Positions 32,200-42,928 of a stretch of DNA of 64,000 bases are shown here, one piece after another (positions within the stretch are counted from its first letter, which is position 1; every line of letters starts with the position of its first letter). Both the position numbers and the translations under genes were made by a program. Below the pieces are notes generated by a model, which saw nothing but the letters and a program-made list of their open reading frames with translations, made no database searches and was not told where the DNA came from. Origin of the DNA: Oscillospiraceae bacterium. Lineage in GTDB: Bacteria; Bacillota; Clostridia; Oscillospirales; CAG-272. Where the stretch lies: contig SVSS01000002.1 in NCBI GenBank assembly GCA_015064185.1, forward strand, positions 1 to 64,000, written 5' to 3'.

Positions 32200-33235
32200 T
32201 TTCTTGGTTCTCCTTGGTATTTTTGCTTTTTCGCTTGACCCCTGATAGGGGATTGTGTGACATTGCTTCCTGCATGCTGGCGCTGCTGACATGCGTGTAG
32301 ATCTGTGTGGTGTTGAGCTGCTCGTGCCCGAGGATATCCTTTAGCACACGTACATCCACAGCACCTGTTTGGTACATCAGCGTGGCGGCGGTGTGGCGCA
32401 GCTTGTGCACTGATAGGCGGCGCTCTCCAAGCCCTGCCATATCAAGGTATTTGTATACCATCCACTGCACGGTCTTAACGCTGATGCGGTTGTTTTGCCC
32501 GCTTAAAAACAACGCCTTTTCTTTGTCCGATCTGCCGTTTTTCTCGGCAAGTCGGATGGGCAGATATTCGGCAAGCGCCGTTTTGCAGGCTTCGTTTAAA
32601 TAAATGATGCGTTCCTTCGCGCCCTTGCCTGTTACGCGCAGAGACTCTATTTCGCGGTTGATGTCATTCAAATCGATGCCGCATAATTCGGACACACGCA
32701 TGCCGCAGTTGAGAAAGAGCGTGATAATGGTATAATCACGCACCACATTACGGGAATTTTTATCGTTTTTTACGGTGTCAAGCAGTAAAAGTGATTCCTC
32801 AAGAGAGAGAAACTTGGGGAGTGTTTGCTTACGCTTGGGCGATTCGATATCGGCGGCGGGATTGGTATCAAGCTGCTTGGTTTTTGTGACAAGATAGCGG
32901 TAAAACATGCGTATGGAAACCAGCTTTCTTGCCTTGGCCGCCCATAGGTTTTTGCGAACTGACCCTGTGTACTGTAAAAATGAATAGATCTCGGTGGTGC
33001 GGATCGAGCCGATAAATTTGAGGTCAAGGTCGCTGATATCGATTGCCAAAAAATCCTCGCCGTCAAGATCAATGCCATCACGGCTTGCCACCACATAGCG
33101 TAAAAAGGTGCGCAGGTCAAGCAGGTATTCTGAAACGGTTTTTTGCGAGCAGTTTTGTATGCCCGATTTGTATGCTGCAAATTCCTGTACCAAAGGCGGC
33201 AGCTCGCGCATGGGTACTGCATATTGATTTTTCAT
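32192..33235 (-). CDS. Tyrosine recombinase, XerC/XerD type
   Basis: 347 residues. An N-terminal SAM-like core-binding domain (about 12-120) precedes a catalytic domain with the full set of residues: Arg180 (NCGMRVSEL), Lys204 (VTGKGAKER), His277 and Arg280 (SVHKLRHTAATLM), His304 (ILGHEQLNTT) and Tyr313 (QIYTHV). It is slightly longer than XerD because of an insertion near 48-75. Chromosomal context, not next to phage genes, favours a housekeeping Xer role in dimer resolution, but an integron- or element-type function is not excluded. Confidence 0.85.
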   Translation of the reverse strand: MKNQYAVPMRELPPLVQEFAAYKSGIQNCSQKTVSEYLLDLRTFLRYVVASRDGIDLDGEDFLAIDISDLDLKFIGSIRTTEIYSFLQYTGSVRKNLWAAKARKLVSIRMFYRYLVTKTKQLDTNPAADIESPKRKQTLPKFLSLEESLLLLDTVKNDKNSRNVVRDYTIITLFLNCGMRVSELCGIDLNDINREIESLRVTGKGAKERIIYLNEACKTALAEYLPIRLAEKNGRSDKEKALFLSGQNNRISVKTVQWMVYKYLDMAGLGERRLSVHKLRHTAATLMYQTGAVDVRVLKDILGHEQLNTTQIYTHVSSASMQEAMSHNPLSGVKRKSKNTKENQEND

Positions 33236-33304
33236 GGCTGCTCCTTTCCTTTGTGACGCTGCGGTGTCGGTTGAGAAAAAATTACAAAATATTTTGCTTT
33301 TGTC

Positions 33305-33333
33305 TTGAAAAGTCCCGTATATTTCGGTATAAT
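33305..33333 (+). promoter_or_regulatory. Promoter of the membrane-protein gene
   Basis: TTGAAA, a 17-base spacer, TATAAT; 33 bases before the GTG start. Confidence 0.75.
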
Positions 33334-33366
33334 AAGGTATATTGTTACAAAAAGGGGAACTACATA

Positions 33367-33942
33367 GTGAAAGAATTTTTTAAGAAATATTCCTATACCA
33401 TGATAAAACTCTTTGTCAATCAATTTGCCATTGCGTTCTTTGGTATTGGCATGGCATTTGTCAGTGCTTATGCGGGCAACCTTAAGTTGCGCGTTGCCAC
33501 GAGCATTGGCGCAATTATCTTTTATCTCTTTTTGCTGTACGCCCATATGTGGGAGCTTGGCGCAAAGGACGGAATTTCAGCCCAGGCGCGTGATACCTCG
33601 CGTGGGCTGTGGCGCGGATTTGCAATCGGCGCCTGCGCCAATGTGCTGAACATTTTGTTGGCGATTACTATTACGGTAACAAGCCTTGCTAAGGTGGCGG
33701 GGGGACTCGGTCAAGCGGCAACCTCGGCTGCGCTGATGCTTGAGGGTATGTATTTTGGTATTTTGTCAGTCCCTGTGGGTGGAGTCGTTCTGTCGGAGCA
33801 CGCATGGTCTTATTTCCTTATCACCCTGCCTGCAATCCTTGTCAGCGGTCTTGCCTATATCATTGGCAGCTACAATTTGCACGCTACCAATATTTTAATA
33901 CCAAAAAACAAAGATGTCAAGAATAATGGACGTCCCCAATAA
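33367..33942 (+). CDS. Multi-pass membrane protein of unknown function
   Basis: 191 residues from a GTG start (KEFFKKYSYT), set by the promoter 33 bases upstream and an AAGGGG site; a longer frame upstream would overlap the divergent gene. About five hydrophobic helices (residues 12-32, 38-58, 78-100, 118-138, 145-165). No known family. Its own promoter and terminator make it monocistronic. Confidence 0.65.
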   Translation: MKEFFKKYSYTMIKLFVNQFAIAFFGIGMAFVSAYAGNLKLRVATSIGAIIFYLFLLYAHMWELGAKDGISAQARDTSRGLWRGFAIGACANVLNILLAITITVTSLAKVAGGLGQAATSAALMLEGMYFGILSVPVGGVVLSEHAWSYFLITLPAILVSGLAYIIGSYNLHATNILIPKNKDVKNNGRPQ

Positions 33943-33975
33943 GAAATATTTTAAAATATAATGCTAAATTATATA

Positions 33976-34022
33976 AAAACCTCTTTTCCAACTGCTTTTG
34001 GCAGGTGGAAAAGAGGTTTTTT
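33976..34022 (+). terminator. Terminator after the membrane-protein gene
   Basis: AAAACCTCTTTTCCA and TGGAAAAGAGGTTTT with inner CTGC/GGCAG pairing, followed by TT. Strong. Between it and 34,203 about 180 bases hold no recognisable gene. Confidence 0.85.
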
Positions 34023-34202
34023 GTATAATACTTTGTCTTTTTGGCATATGCTTTTTTTGAACTCTCACTTGTTACAATTTATTAACTTTCTGTTCACAAA
34101 ATATACAATATCTCATGCTAAGATTTTGATTGTTACAGAAAGTAGTATTTAAAACTACATAATGAAATAAAAAGTAAATCGAAATGTGGGGAATGAAACA
34201 AA

Positions 34203-34787
34203 ATGAAAAAGCTTGCAAAAATAATTCGTGGCATAACAGTGCCACCTGCCATTGTGACCGTACTCTTTGTGCTGCTGTATTTTCTCCGTGATGATGTGAT
34301 ACCGCAGCCCCTTGATCTCGCATTTTCTTTGTTTTTCTTGGCAGTGGTACCCGTGCTTGCCTACCCGTTGCAGGCAATTGTTCCCGCCTTTCGCCCCGGT
34401 GGGCAGAAAATGAAACGAAAGCTCGCGTTTATTCTCTCCATTATGGGGTATATTGCGGCATTTACCGTAAGTCTTGTACGCGGTGCAGTACCGAATCTTG
34501 CCTATATCGATGCGGTGTATCTTTGCTCGGTTTTGGTGCTTACCGCACTCAACGTGTTCACACCCTGGCACGCAAGCGGCCATGCGTGCAGCATTGTGGG
34601 TCCTATTGCCTTGCTTGCCTGCTTTTTTGGCTGGGGGGCGATACTTGCGGGCGCTGCAGTCATTGCGCTCTCCTTTTGGTCATCCGTCTATTTAAAGCGC
34701 CATACGGTGCGTGAATATCTTCTTGGTGCAGTTTCTTCCTTGCTGTCTGCCCTCATGATGTATCCTTTATTTATGCCAACGTTTTAA
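34203..34787 (+). CDS. PAP2-like membrane protein
   Basis: 194 residues with about six transmembrane helices. WHASGHACS (about 122-130) resembles the PSGH motif and SSVYLKRHTVREYLLGAV (about 159-176) the SRxxxxxHxxxD motif of PAP2 lipid phosphatases, though the last aspartate is replaced by Glu. It may act on undecaprenyl or phosphatidyl phosphates, or be an inactive relative. It has its own terminator. Family assignment is moderate. Confidence 0.6.
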   Translation: MKKLAKIIRGITVPPAIVTVLFVLLYFLRDDVIPQPLDLAFSLFFLAVVPVLAYPLQAIVPAFRPGGQKMKRKLAFILSIMGYIAAFTVSLVRGAVPNLAYIDAVYLCSVLVLTALNVFTPWHASGHACSIVGPIALLACFFGWGAILAGAAVIALSFWSSVYLKRHTVREYLLGAVSSLLSALMMYPLFMPTF

Positions 34788-34790
34788 TAG

Positions 34791-34830
34791 AGTGCCTGAA
34801 ATGTCGGAAATGCATTTCAGGCGCTTTTTC
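34791..34830 (+). terminator. Terminator after the PAP2-like gene
   Basis: AGTGCCTGAAATG and CATTTCAGGCGCT followed by TTTTC. Confidence 0.85.
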
Positions 34831-34939
34831 TTTGGCCAAAAACCAAATATAGGCTTTAAAAAGGGCGGAATTTTGCTTTACTTTTAAATATAACTGTGTT
34901 ATACTAAATAATACTATCAATGCAAGGGGAGGTAATGAG

Positions 34940-36916
34940 ATGACTGACGGTAAATTTCAACTGAAAAGCAGTTTTCAACCAACAGGTGATCAGCCGCAAG
35001 CGATCAAGGCTTTGGTTGAGGGGCTGGATGCCGGCATGCGTTATCAGACCCTGCTTGGCGTTACGGGGTCGGGTAAGACCTTTACTATGGCAAACGTCAT
35101 TGCCAAGGTCAATCGCCCCACGCTGATTTTAGAGCCAAATAAAACCCTTGCGGCACAGATCTGCTCGGAAATGCGCGAGTTTTTTCCTGATGCTGCGGTT
35201 GAATTTTTTGTTTCGTATTACGATTATTATCAGCCCGAGGCATATATCCCGGGCAGAGATATGTATATCGAAAAGGATGCCTCGATCAATGATGAGATCG
35301 ATCGCCTGCGGCACAGCGCCACCTCCGCGCTCCTTGAGCGCCGTGATGTGATCATTGTGGCAAGTGTTTCCTGCATTTATTCGCTTGGTGACCCCGAGGA
35401 ATACCGCAGTCTTGTTATTTCCTTACGGCCCGGCATGGAAATGAGCCGTGACACGCTATTAAAGCGCCTTGTTTCCATACAGTACGAGCGCAGTGACCTG
35501 AATTTTCAGCGAAACAAATTCCGTGTGCGCGGGGATACCGTGGATATTTATCCTGCGGGATACGGGGAAAATGCGGTGCGCGTTGAATTTTTTGGAGATG
35601 AGATCGAGCGCTTAACGGAATTCCGTGCCGTAACGGGCGAGGTCATTCGCGACCTTAGATATTTTGGCGTATTTCCAGCTACCCACTATGCGGTTTCCGC
35701 AGATAAGCGAGAGGCGGCGCTTGCCGAGATCGGCGCTGAGATGCTTGACCGCGTTGCTTTTTTTGAGAGTGAAAACAAGCTTCTTGAGGCACAACGCATT
35801 GCCGAGCGCACCAAATATGATATCGAAATGCTGCGTGAGGTAGGCTACTGCTCGGGGGTAGAGAACTACTCTCGTGTGCTTTCGGGCAGACCTGCAGGCT
35901 CTACTCCTTATACGCTGCTTGACTATTTTCCAAAGGATTACCTGCTTATTGTTGATGAGTCGCACGTTATGCTGCCGCAGGTGCGCGGCATGAGCGGGGG
36001 CGACACGGCAAGAAAGAAAAATCTGGTGGATTTTGGATTCCGCTTGCCCTCGGCATACGATAACCGTCCCCTTTATTTTCATGAATTTGAGGATCGTGTC
36101 GGACAAGCCATTCTTGTTAGCGCGACCCCCGCTGATTATGAAAAGCAAAATTCCACCCAAGTGGTGGAGCAGATCATTCGCCCCACGGGTCTGCTTGACC
36201 CGGAAATCGACGTGCGCCCAATTGCAGGGCAGGTCGACGATCTCATGGGTGAGATCCGCATACGTGCCGCCAAGGGCGAGCGTGTACTTGTCACCACCTT
36301 AACAACGCATATGGCAGAGGATCTTACCTCGTATTTTGAGGAGAACGGCATCCGTGTGCGCTACATTCACCATAACGTAGAAACAATTGAGCGCATGGAG
36401 ATCATACGCGATCTGCGTGTGGGCAAGTTTGACGTTTTGGTGGGCATCAATCTTTTGCGTGAGGGGCTGGATCTGCCCGAGGTGTCGCTTGTGGCGATCC
36501 TTGATGCAGACAAGGAGGGCTTTTTGCGCACCGAAACCTCGCTCATTCAGACCATTGGCCGTGCCGCGCGCAACGCCGAGGGCAAGGTCATTATGTACGC
36601 TGACAGCATCACGAAGTCGATGCGCGTGGCAATCGATGAAACACGCCGTCGCCGCGCGATACAGGATGCCTATAATAAGGCAAACGGCATTACCCCCAAA
36701 ACCATTGTCAAGGGCGTGCATGATATTATCGATATTGGCAAGGCGACCGAGGATGCGGGCGGAAAGGGCAAGAAGAAGCTTACAAAGAACGAACGCGAGA
36801 AACTGATCCAAACACTTTCTGCAGAAATGAGAGATGCCGCAAAGCGTCTTGAATTTGAGCAGGCGGCGTTCCTGCGTGACAAGATCAGGGAATTGCGGGA
36901 AAGCAAGGAATTGTAA
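34940..36916 (+). CDS. uvrB: Excinuclease ABC subunit B
   Basis: 658 residues, normal length. The helicase-like subunit of nucleotide excision repair receives damaged DNA from UvrA and recruits UvrC. Walker A is [13 protein letters not shown] (about 41-53), the beta-hairpin region [13 protein letters not shown], helicase motif [19 protein letters not shown] near 540, and the C-terminal UVR domain [23 protein letters not shown] precedes the ATG. uvrA starts one base after its stop. Confidence 0.97.
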   Translation: MTDGKFQLKSSFQPTGDQPQAIKALVEGLDAGMRYQTLLGVTGSGKTFTMANVIAKVNRPTLILEPNKTLAAQICSEMREFFPDAAVEFFVSYYDYYQPEAYIPGRDMYIEKDASINDEIDRLRHSATSALLERRDVIIVASVSCIYSLGDPEEYRSLVISLRPGMEMSRDTLLKRLVSIQYERSDLNFQRNKFRVRGDTVDIYPAGYGENAVRVEFFGDEIERLTEFRAVTGEVIRDLRYFGVFPATHYAVSADKREAALAEIGAEMLDRVAFFESENKLLEAQRIAERTKYDIEMLREVGYCSGVENYSRVLSGRPAGSTPYTLLDYFPKDYLLIVDESHVMLPQVRGMSGGDTARKKNLVDFGFRLPSAYDNRPLYFHEFEDRVGQAILVSATPADYEKQNSTQVVEQIIRPTGLLDPEIDVRPIAGQVDDLMGEIRIRAAKGERVLVTTLTTHMAEDLTSYFEENGIRVRYIHHNVETIERMEIIRDLRVGKFDVLVGINLLREGLDLPEVSLVAILDADKEGFLRTETSLIQTIGRAARNAEGKVIMYADSITKSMRVAIDETRRRRAIQDAYNKANGITPKTIVKGVHDIIDIGKATEDAGGKGKKKLTKNEREKLIQTLSAEMRDAAKRLEFEQAAFLRDKIRELRESKEL

Positions 36917-36917
36917 T

Positions 36918-39758
36918 ATGGCAAACGAGCTTATTTTAAAGGGCGTGCGTGTCCACAATTTAAAAAATATAGATGTGACCATACCGCGTGATAAGCTGGT
37001 GGTGCTAACGGGTCTTTCGGGGTCGGGCAAGTCCTCGCTTGCATTTGATACCATTTATGCCGAGGGGCACCGTCGCTTTGTCGAATCGCTCTCGTCTTAT
37101 GCGCGTATGTTTTTGGGGCAGCTCGACAAGCCCGATATCGATAGCATTGAGGGTCTGTCGCCTGCCATTTCCATCGACCAAAAGACCACCTCAAAAAATC
37201 CGCGCTCCACGGTAGGCACGGTAACCGAGATCTATGATTATTTGCGCTTGCTGTATGCGCGTATCGGTGTACCGCACTGTCCTGTGTGTGGCAAGGAGAT
37301 CCGTCAGCAGTCAAAGGATCAGATCGTTGACCGCATTATGGCGCTTCCCGCAGGCACACGCTTTATGGTGCTTGCGCCCGTTGTGCGCGGTCAAAAGGGC
37401 ATGCATGAGAAGGTGCTTGCCGATGCAAGAAAAAGCGGTTACGTGCGCGTGCGTGTTGATGGCAGCATGTACGAGCTTTCCGAGGAGATCAAGCTTGATA
37501 AAAATAAAAAGCACACGCTCGAGGTGGTGGTTGACCGCCTTGTTTTGCGCGACGATATCAGGGCGCGTCTTGGCGACTCGGTGGAAACGGCGCTCTCGCT
37601 TGCAAGCGGAAATTTACTGATTGCCCCCGTGGCGCGTGAGGGCGAGGAAGCCCTCGCTGAGCTTGCATTTTCCGAGAATTATGCCTGTGAGGAGCATGGG
37701 ATCTCCTTTGGCGAGCTTGAGCCGCGCATGTTTTCCTTTAACAGTCCGCAGGGTGCATGCCCCAAATGCGCGGGGCTTGGACAAATGCGCCGCCTTGCCG
37801 TGTATAAGTTGATTCCTGATGATCGCCTTTCCTTGTCCGAAGGAGCAATTGCAGTAAACGGCTTTAAGAGCCTGACGGCAGATGATGGGTGGAACGGCCC
37901 GCTGTTTGCTGCAGTTGGCGAAAAATACGGCTTTTCTATGGATACGCCGGTCAGTGAATTTACAAAGGAGCAGCTCGATGTGCTCTATTACGGCTCCGGA
38001 GAGGAAAAATATCATGTGGTGCGTTATTTCGGCAAGGAAGCGCATGAGCAGGTGGTAAAATTTGAGGGGCTCGTCAGAATGATCGAGAACCGCATGAACA
38101 TGGGCGGAAATGAATATTACGATGATTTCATTGAGGATGCGCCCTGTCCCGAATGTGGTGGCAAGCGCTTGTCAAAAACGGTGCTTTCGGTTACCGTTGG
38201 CGGCAAGAATATTGATGATCTTTGCAATCTTTCGGTAAAGGATGCCCTTGATTTTATAAACGGACTTACTCTTAGTGAAACAGAGCAAACCATTGCAAGG
38301 GATATACTCAAGGAGGTGCGCGCACGCCTTGGGTTCCTCATTAGCGTGGGGCTTGATTACCTTACGCTCGCCCGCCGTGCAGGCACGCTTTCGGGCGGTG
38401 AGGCACAGCGTATTCGCCTTGCTACCCAAATTGGCTCCTCCTTGATGGGAGTTTTGTATATCCTTGATGAGCCCAGCATTGGGCTTCATCAAAGAGATAA
38501 CGGCAAGCTCATTCGTACGCTGCAGCGCTTGCGCGATCTTGGCAATAGCGTGCTTGTGGTAGAGCACGATGAGGAAACCATGGAGGAGGCAGATTTTATC
38601 GTAGATATCGGTCCCGGCGCCGGTATTCACGGAGGCGAGGTAGTGGTAGCAGGTACTCCCGCTGAGGTCATGCAGTGCAAAAACTCCATCACCGGTGCAT
38701 ACCTTTCGGGCAAAAAGTCGATCCCCGTGCCCAAGGAACGCCGCTGCGGCAACGGTCATGTGCTGTCGGTCAAGGGTGCGCGACAAAACAATCTCAAGGG
38801 CATTGACGTGGATATTCCTCTTGGCTCGCTGGTTTGTGTTACGGGCGTGTCGGGGTCGGGTAAATCCTCGCTTGTCAACGGTATTCTTTATCCGTATCTT
38901 GCGCACAAATTAAACCGTTCTGCTACCTATGCGGGGCCGCACGATAAGATTGAGGGTGCGGAGTATCTTGATAAGGTTATCGACATTGATCAAAGTCCGA
39001 TCGGGCGCACACCACGCTCTAACCCCGCAACCTATACGGGGCTGTTCAGTGAAATTCGCGATCTTTTTGCCAAGACACCCGATGCACGTGCACACGGCTA
39101 TAAAAGCGGACGCTTCTCCTTTAACGTCAAAGGCGGGCGGTGCGAGGCATGCGAGGGCGACGGTGTAAAGAAGATCGAAATGCACTTTTTGCCCGACGTT
39201 TATGTAAAGTGTGATGTCTGCCACGGTAAGCGCTATAACCGTGATACGCTTGAGGTGCTCTATAAGGGAAAGAGCATTGCTGACGTGCTTGAAATGACGG
39301 TAGAGGAGGGGCTTTCCTTCTTTTCCGATATTCCCGCAATCAAAAGAAAGCTTCAAGCTATGTTTGATGTGGGGCTTGGCTATATTGCGATCGGACAGTC
39401 CTCTACCACGCTTTCGGGTGGAGAAGCCCAGCGTATTAAGCTTGCCACCGAGCTTGCCAAGCGCAGCACGGGGAAAACCATTTATATTCTTGATGAGCCC
39501 ACAACAGGGCTTCACAGCGCAGACGTTGCCAAGCTTATTTATATGCTGCAGCGCCTTGTGGATGCGGGCAATACCGTGCTTGTGATCGAGCACAATCTTG
39601 ACGTGATAAAAACTGCTGATCACATCATCGATCTCGGTCCCGAGGGTGGCGAGGGTGGCGGTACGGTGCTAGCCACGGGCACACCCGAGGAGATCGCCAA
39701 CGTTCCGCATTCCTATACGGGGCAGTATTTAAAAAAATGGCTTGAGAAGGGAAAGTAA
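36918..39758 (+). CDS. uvrA: Excinuclease ABC subunit A
   Basis: 946 residues from the ATG at 36,918 directly after the uvrB stop. This damage-sensing ATPase has two ABC modules: Walker [15 protein letters not shown] and [13 protein letters not shown]; signature [16 protein letters not shown] and [15 protein letters not shown]; zinc sites [17 protein letters not shown] and [14 protein letters not shown]...CDVCHGKRY. Length and domain order are standard. It forms the uvrBA operon for nucleotide excision repair. Confidence 0.97.
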   Translation: MANELILKGVRVHNLKNIDVTIPRDKLVVLTGLSGSGKSSLAFDTIYAEGHRRFVESLSSYARMFLGQLDKPDIDSIEGLSPAISIDQKTTSKNPRSTVGTVTEIYDYLRLLYARIGVPHCPVCGKEIRQQSKDQIVDRIMALPAGTRFMVLAPVVRGQKGMHEKVLADARKSGYVRVRVDGSMYELSEEIKLDKNKKHTLEVVVDRLVLRDDIRARLGDSVETALSLASGNLLIAPVAREGEEALAELAFSENYACEEHGISFGELEPRMFSFNSPQGACPKCAGLGQMRRLAVYKLIPDDRLSLSEGAIAVNGFKSLTADDGWNGPLFAAVGEKYGFSMDTPVSEFTKEQLDVLYYGSGEEKYHVVRYFGKEAHEQVVKFEGLVRMIENRMNMGGNEYYDDFIEDAPCPECGGKRLSKTVLSVTVGGKNIDDLCNLSVKDALDFINGLTLSETEQTIARDILKEVRARLGFLISVGLDYLTLARRAGTLSGGEAQRIRLATQIGSSLMGVLYILDEPSIGLHQRDNGKLIRTLQRLRDLGNSVLVVEHDEETMEEADFIVDIGPGAGIHGGEVVVAGTPAEVMQCKNSITGAYLSGKKSIPVPKERRCGNGHVLSVKGARQNNLKGIDVDIPLGSLVCVTGVSGSGKSSLVNGILYPYLAHKLNRSATYAGPHDKIEGAEYLDKVIDIDQSPIGRTPRSNPATYTGLFSEIRDLFAKTPDARAHGYKSGRFSFNVKGGRCEACEGDGVKKIEMHFLPDVYVKCDVCHGKRYNRDTLEVLYKGKSIADVLEMTVEEGLSFFSDIPAIKRKLQAMFDVGLGYIAIGQSSTTLSGGEAQRIKLATELAKRSTGKTIYILDEPTTGLHSADVAKLIYMLQRLVDAGNTVLVIEHNLDVIKTADHIIDLGPEGGEGGGTVLATGTPEEIANVPHSYTGQYLKKWLEKGK

Positions 39759-39764
39759 TAGACA

Positions 39765-40892
39765 ATGGAATTTGTAGCAACCTGCCTGTTTGGGCTTGAA
39801 AAGCAGCTTGGCGAGGAGCTCGATGCCTTGGGGCTTGCGCGCCTTGAAACGATCGACGGGCGTATAACCTTTCGGGGCGAGATGCTTGACATTGCCCGTG
39901 CCAATATGCGCCTGCGATGTGCGGAGCGCATTTACATCAAGGTCGGTGCTTTCCCCGCGCGCAGCTTTACAGAGCTGTTTGACGGTGTGAGGGCACTCCC
40001 GTTTGAGGACTATATTGGAGAGGTCGATGCTTTTCCCGTAAAGGGGCACGCCATCAAAAGCACGCTTTTTTCTGTACCCGATTGCCAAAGCATTGTCAAA
40101 AAGGCGATCGTTGAGCGCCTGCGCGCCGCGCACGGCGTAACCGCTTTGCCCGAGGACGGCGCAAAATATCAGATCGAATTTTTCATATTTAAGGATGTTG
40201 CCACGCTGATGATCGATACCTCGGGTGTAGCACTCCATAAGCGCGGTTATCGTCCCGCTGCAGGCGCAGCACCCCTTCGCGAAACGCTGGGTGCGGCAAT
40301 TGCGCTTACCGCCCGCCCTCGCACCGACACACTTATCTGGGATCCCTTTTGCGGCTCCGGTACAATCGTGATTGAGGCGGCGATGATTGAAAAGGGAATA
40401 TCCCCCAATACGGGGCGAGTTTTTGCCGCAATGGACTATGATTTCCTTGACCACCGCATTTGGCAAAAAGCCCGTGAGGAAGCCGAGGATCTTGTCAAAC
40501 GTGATGAGAAAATAGAGCTTTTTGGCTCGGATATTGATGAAAAGGTCTTGCAGTATGCAAGGGAAAATGCGGCGCGTGCAGGCGTTGCGGATGCTATTAA
40601 ATTTTTTCGCATGGATGCTAGAAAAATCGAAAAGCCCGACCGCCGCGGCACACTCATTTGTAATCCGCCTTATGGCGAGCGCATGATGGAATTAAAAGAG
40701 GTTGAGGCGCTTTACCGTGATATTGGTAAAACCTTTGCTACCTTTGACCCGTGGCAGATGTACGTGCTGACCTCGCACCCGCAGTTTGAGCGCTTTTTCG
40801 GCCGTCGTGCCGACAAAAAACGCCGTCTTTATAACGGTATGATCCCGTGTGATCTTTATCAATATTTCAGGCCGAAATTTCCGAAAAAATAA
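39765..40892 (+). CDS. THUMP-domain 23S rRNA guanine-N2 methyltransferase (RlmL/YpsC-like)
   Basis: 375 residues. An N-terminal ferredoxin-like/THUMP RNA-binding part (about 1-155) is followed by a Rossmann methyltransferase: DPFCGSGTIVIEAAM (SAM motif), LFGSDIDEKVLQYARENA, and the catalytic NPPYGERM. It lacks the RlmK half found in E. coli RlmKL, like Firmicutes YpsC. It likely modifies 23S rRNA guanine at N2. It begins 6 bases after uvrA, probably by read-through of that operon. Confidence 0.88.
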   Translation: MEFVATCLFGLEKQLGEELDALGLARLETIDGRITFRGEMLDIARANMRLRCAERIYIKVGAFPARSFTELFDGVRALPFEDYIGEVDAFPVKGHAIKSTLFSVPDCQSIVKKAIVERLRAAHGVTALPEDGAKYQIEFFIFKDVATLMIDTSGVALHKRGYRPAAGAAPLRETLGAAIALTARPRTDTLIWDPFCGSGTIVIEAAMIEKGISPNTGRVFAAMDYDFLDHRIWQKAREEAEDLVKRDEKIELFGSDIDEKVLQYARENAARAGVADAIKFFRMDARKIEKPDRRGTLICNPPYGERMMELKEVEALYRDIGKTFATFDPWQMYVLTSHPQFERFFGRRADKKRRLYNGMIPCDLYQYFRPKFPKK

Positions 40893-40912
40893 CCAAGATA
40901 TCAAGTGTTGCA

Positions 40913-40952
40913 AGAAGGAACCGCGCCCAACGGTACGGTTCCTTCTTTTTTT
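40913..40952 (+). terminator. Terminator of the uvrBA-methyltransferase operon
   Basis: AGAAGGAACCG and CGGTTCCTTCT around a 12-base loop, then a run of T. Confidence 0.88.
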
Positions 40953-40973
40953 GCGCTTTTCTTGCTTCACCAC

Positions 40974-41002
40974 TTGACATTCCTATATAAAAATAGTATA
41001 AT
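40974..41002 (+). promoter_or_regulatory. Consensus promoter of the miaB operon
   Basis: TTGACA, a 17-base spacer, TATAAT; both boxes perfect, 35 bases before miaB. It likely drives the miaB-ricA-mutS-mutL genes. Confidence 0.9.
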
Positions 41003-41037
41003 ATTAAACTGTAAAATTATATTTAAAGGAGTTCCCG

Positions 41038-42453
41038 ATGTCCGAGAATTGCAAAGGCAAGGCAAGCGTTAGTGCTGCCCTTGATATGACACCGTATATA
41101 GATGCCGTTCGTGCCTTTTCGGACGCGCGCACGTGCAAGCCACGCTGCTTTGTCCTTACGTTTGGCTGTCAGCAAAACGTGGCAGACAGCGAAAAGCTTG
41201 CGGGTATGGCAGAGAATATGGGCTACGAGATCGTGGATGCCCCCGAGGGTGCGGATCTCATTTTGGTGAATACATGTGCCATACGTGAGCACGCCGAGCA
41301 AAAGGCACTCTCGGCGGTGGGGCAGTATAAGCACCTAAAGGAGAAAAATCCCGCGCTTATCATCGGTATTTGCGGCTGTATGGTGGCGCAGGAGCACCGC
41401 CGCGAGGAGATCAAAAAAAGTTATCCTTACGTCAGCTTTGTGCTTTGTACGTCGGTCATCTACCGTTTACCGCAGTACCTTTTTGAGGTCATGGAAAAAG
41501 GCAAGCGCATTTTGCGCGGTGAGGAGGAGCACACGGTTGCCGAGGGCGCACCCATTCGCCGTGAGAGCACCTACCGCGCGAGCGTGAGCATCATGTACGG
41601 GTGCAACAATTTTTGCTCCTATTGCATCGTTCCTTACGTGCGTGGGCGCGAGCGCAGTCGCGAGCCTGCGGCAATCATTGCCGAGGTAAAGGACTTGGTT
41701 GCCAAGGGCTATAAGGATATCACACTGCTTGGGCAAAACGTTAATTCCTACGGCAAGGATCGCACCGACGGCTATGCCTTTCCCCAGCTGCTTGCCGATC
41801 TTGATAAGATCGAGGGGGATTATACGCTCCACTTTATGACAAGCCACCCCAAGGACGCAACGCGTGCGCTTGTTGATGTTATGGCTGAAAGCCGTCATGT
41901 GGCACACAGCTTCCATTTGCCTTTGCAAGCGGGGAGCGATCGTATCCTCACGCTCATGAACCGCCACTACGACCGCGCAAAATATCTTGATATTCTTGAC
42001 TATATGCGCGAAAAAATCCCCGATATTTCGGTCACCTCGGATATTATCGTGGGATTTCCCACCGAAACCGAGGCAGAGTTTGAGGAAACGCTTGAAATGC
42101 TGCGCCGTGCGCGCTTTGATATGATCTATTCCTTCATTTACTCGCCGCGAAAGGGTACACCTGCGGCGAGCATGGAGGGGCAGATCCCGCACGAGGTATC
42201 CGCTGCACGCATGAACCGTTTGCTCGCGCTGCAAAATGAAATTGCCGAGGCTGCAAATAAGAGGCTTGTTGGCAAAACCGTGCGTGTGCTGTCAGAGGGG
42301 GTAAGCAAGACCGACGCTACCACTTATACAGGTCGTACCGACCAAAACAAAATTGTATTTTTCAAAGAGCCCGTCATGGAAGGTGAGTGGGCACTTGTAA
42401 AAATAGACCGCGCCGCCGCCTTTGCGCTGTGGGGCGAGGTTGAGAAATCATAA
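41038..42453 (+). CDS. miaB: tRNA-2-methylthio-N6-dimethylallyladenosine synthase
   Basis: 471 residues. A radical-SAM methylthiotransferase that adds the methylthio group to i6A37 of tRNAs. The N-terminal domain has the auxiliary-cluster cysteines (TFGCQQNVADS, NTCAIREHAEQKA, GICGCMVAQ), the radical-SAM core CNNFCSYCIVPYVRGRE, and a C-terminal TRAM domain. Start by AAAGGAG. It heads an operon whose order (miaB, ricA, mutS, mutL) matches B. subtilis ymcB-ymcA-(cotE)-mutS-mutL. Confidence 0.95.
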   Translation: MSENCKGKASVSAALDMTPYIDAVRAFSDARTCKPRCFVLTFGCQQNVADSEKLAGMAENMGYEIVDAPEGADLILVNTCAIREHAEQKALSAVGQYKHLKEKNPALIIGICGCMVAQEHRREEIKKSYPYVSFVLCTSVIYRLPQYLFEVMEKGKRILRGEEEHTVAEGAPIRRESTYRASVSIMYGCNNFCSYCIVPYVRGRERSREPAAIIAEVKDLVAKGYKDITLLGQNVNSYGKDRTDGYAFPQLLADLDKIEGDYTLHFMTSHPKDATRALVDVMAESRHVAHSFHLPLQAGSDRILTLMNRHYDRAKYLDILDYMREKIPDISVTSDIIVGFPTETEAEFEETLEMLRRARFDMIYSFIYSPRKGTPAASMEGQIPHEVSAARMNRLLALQNEIAEAANKRLVGKTVRVLSEGVSKTDATTYTGRTDQNKIVFFKEPVMEGEWALVKIDRAAAFALWGEVEKS

Positions 42454-42473
42454 AGAGAACAGGAGAACAAACA

Positions 42474-42860
42474 ATGGAAATTTTTGAGCTTGCCGCCGAG
42501 CTTGGCAAAAAGCTGAAGGAGGATGCGCGCATCAAGCGCCTTGATGCCGCACGTGAAGCATACGAGGCAGATGAGAAGATCGTAAATCTCTCTATGGAAT
42601 ACGCTGTACAGCAGCAGGCACTGCAGGCTGAGGCTGTGAAGGAGGATAAGGACGAGTCCTTGATCGAGAGCCTCAATGCGCGTGTGGAGGAGATCTATAA
42701 CGAGATCGTCAGCCTGCCGGCATACCTCGAGCTTGAAGCCGCACAAAATGAGGTCAATGATCTGATGAGCAGTGTAAATAACACCATAAATGCACAAATG
42801 ATGGGCGAGGAGCAGAGTGGCTGCACACATAACTGTGCCACCTGCGGCGGCTGCCACTAA
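42474..42860 (+). CDS. ricA: YlbF/YmcA-family protein (RicA-like) with C-terminal cysteine motif
   Basis: 128 residues, mostly helical, matching YlbF/YmcA proteins: IKRLDAAREAYEADEKIVNL in the middle and AAQNEVNDLMSSVNNTI near the end. The tail CTHNCATCGGCH (positions 117-128) holds four cysteines and two histidines fit to bind an iron-sulphur cluster, as reported for the B. subtilis Ric complex that supports RNase Y-dependent mRNA maturation. The gene lies directly after miaB, as ymcA does in B. subtilis. The symbol is assigned from that synteny; YlbF would be the alternative. Confidence 0.78.
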   Translation: MEIFELAAELGKKLKEDARIKRLDAAREAYEADEKIVNLSMEYAVQQQALQAEAVKEDKDESLIESLNARVEEIYNEIVSLPAYLELEAAQNEVNDLMSSVNNTINAQMMGEEQSGCTHNCATCGGCH

Positions 42861-42876
42861 GCCGCATTGCTTGTAG

Positions 42877-42896
42877 GGGCGATTCACGAATCGCCC
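42877..42896. repeat. Short palindromic repeat GGGCGATTC-AC-GAATCGCCC
   Basis: A perfect 9-bp inverted repeat with a two-base centre in the ricA-mutS gap. The same palindrome (8-bp arms) recurs inside the mutL coding sequence at 46,882, suggesting a dispersed repeat. Confidence 0.65.
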
Positions 42897-42928
42897 GCCC
42901 CCAAAAATCATCAAAAGGAGTATCCGCT

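Noticed and set aside
33043-33366. N-terminal extension of the membrane protein at 33,367
   Set aside because: It would overlap the divergent recombinase gene and lie upstream of the promoter at 33,305-33,333.
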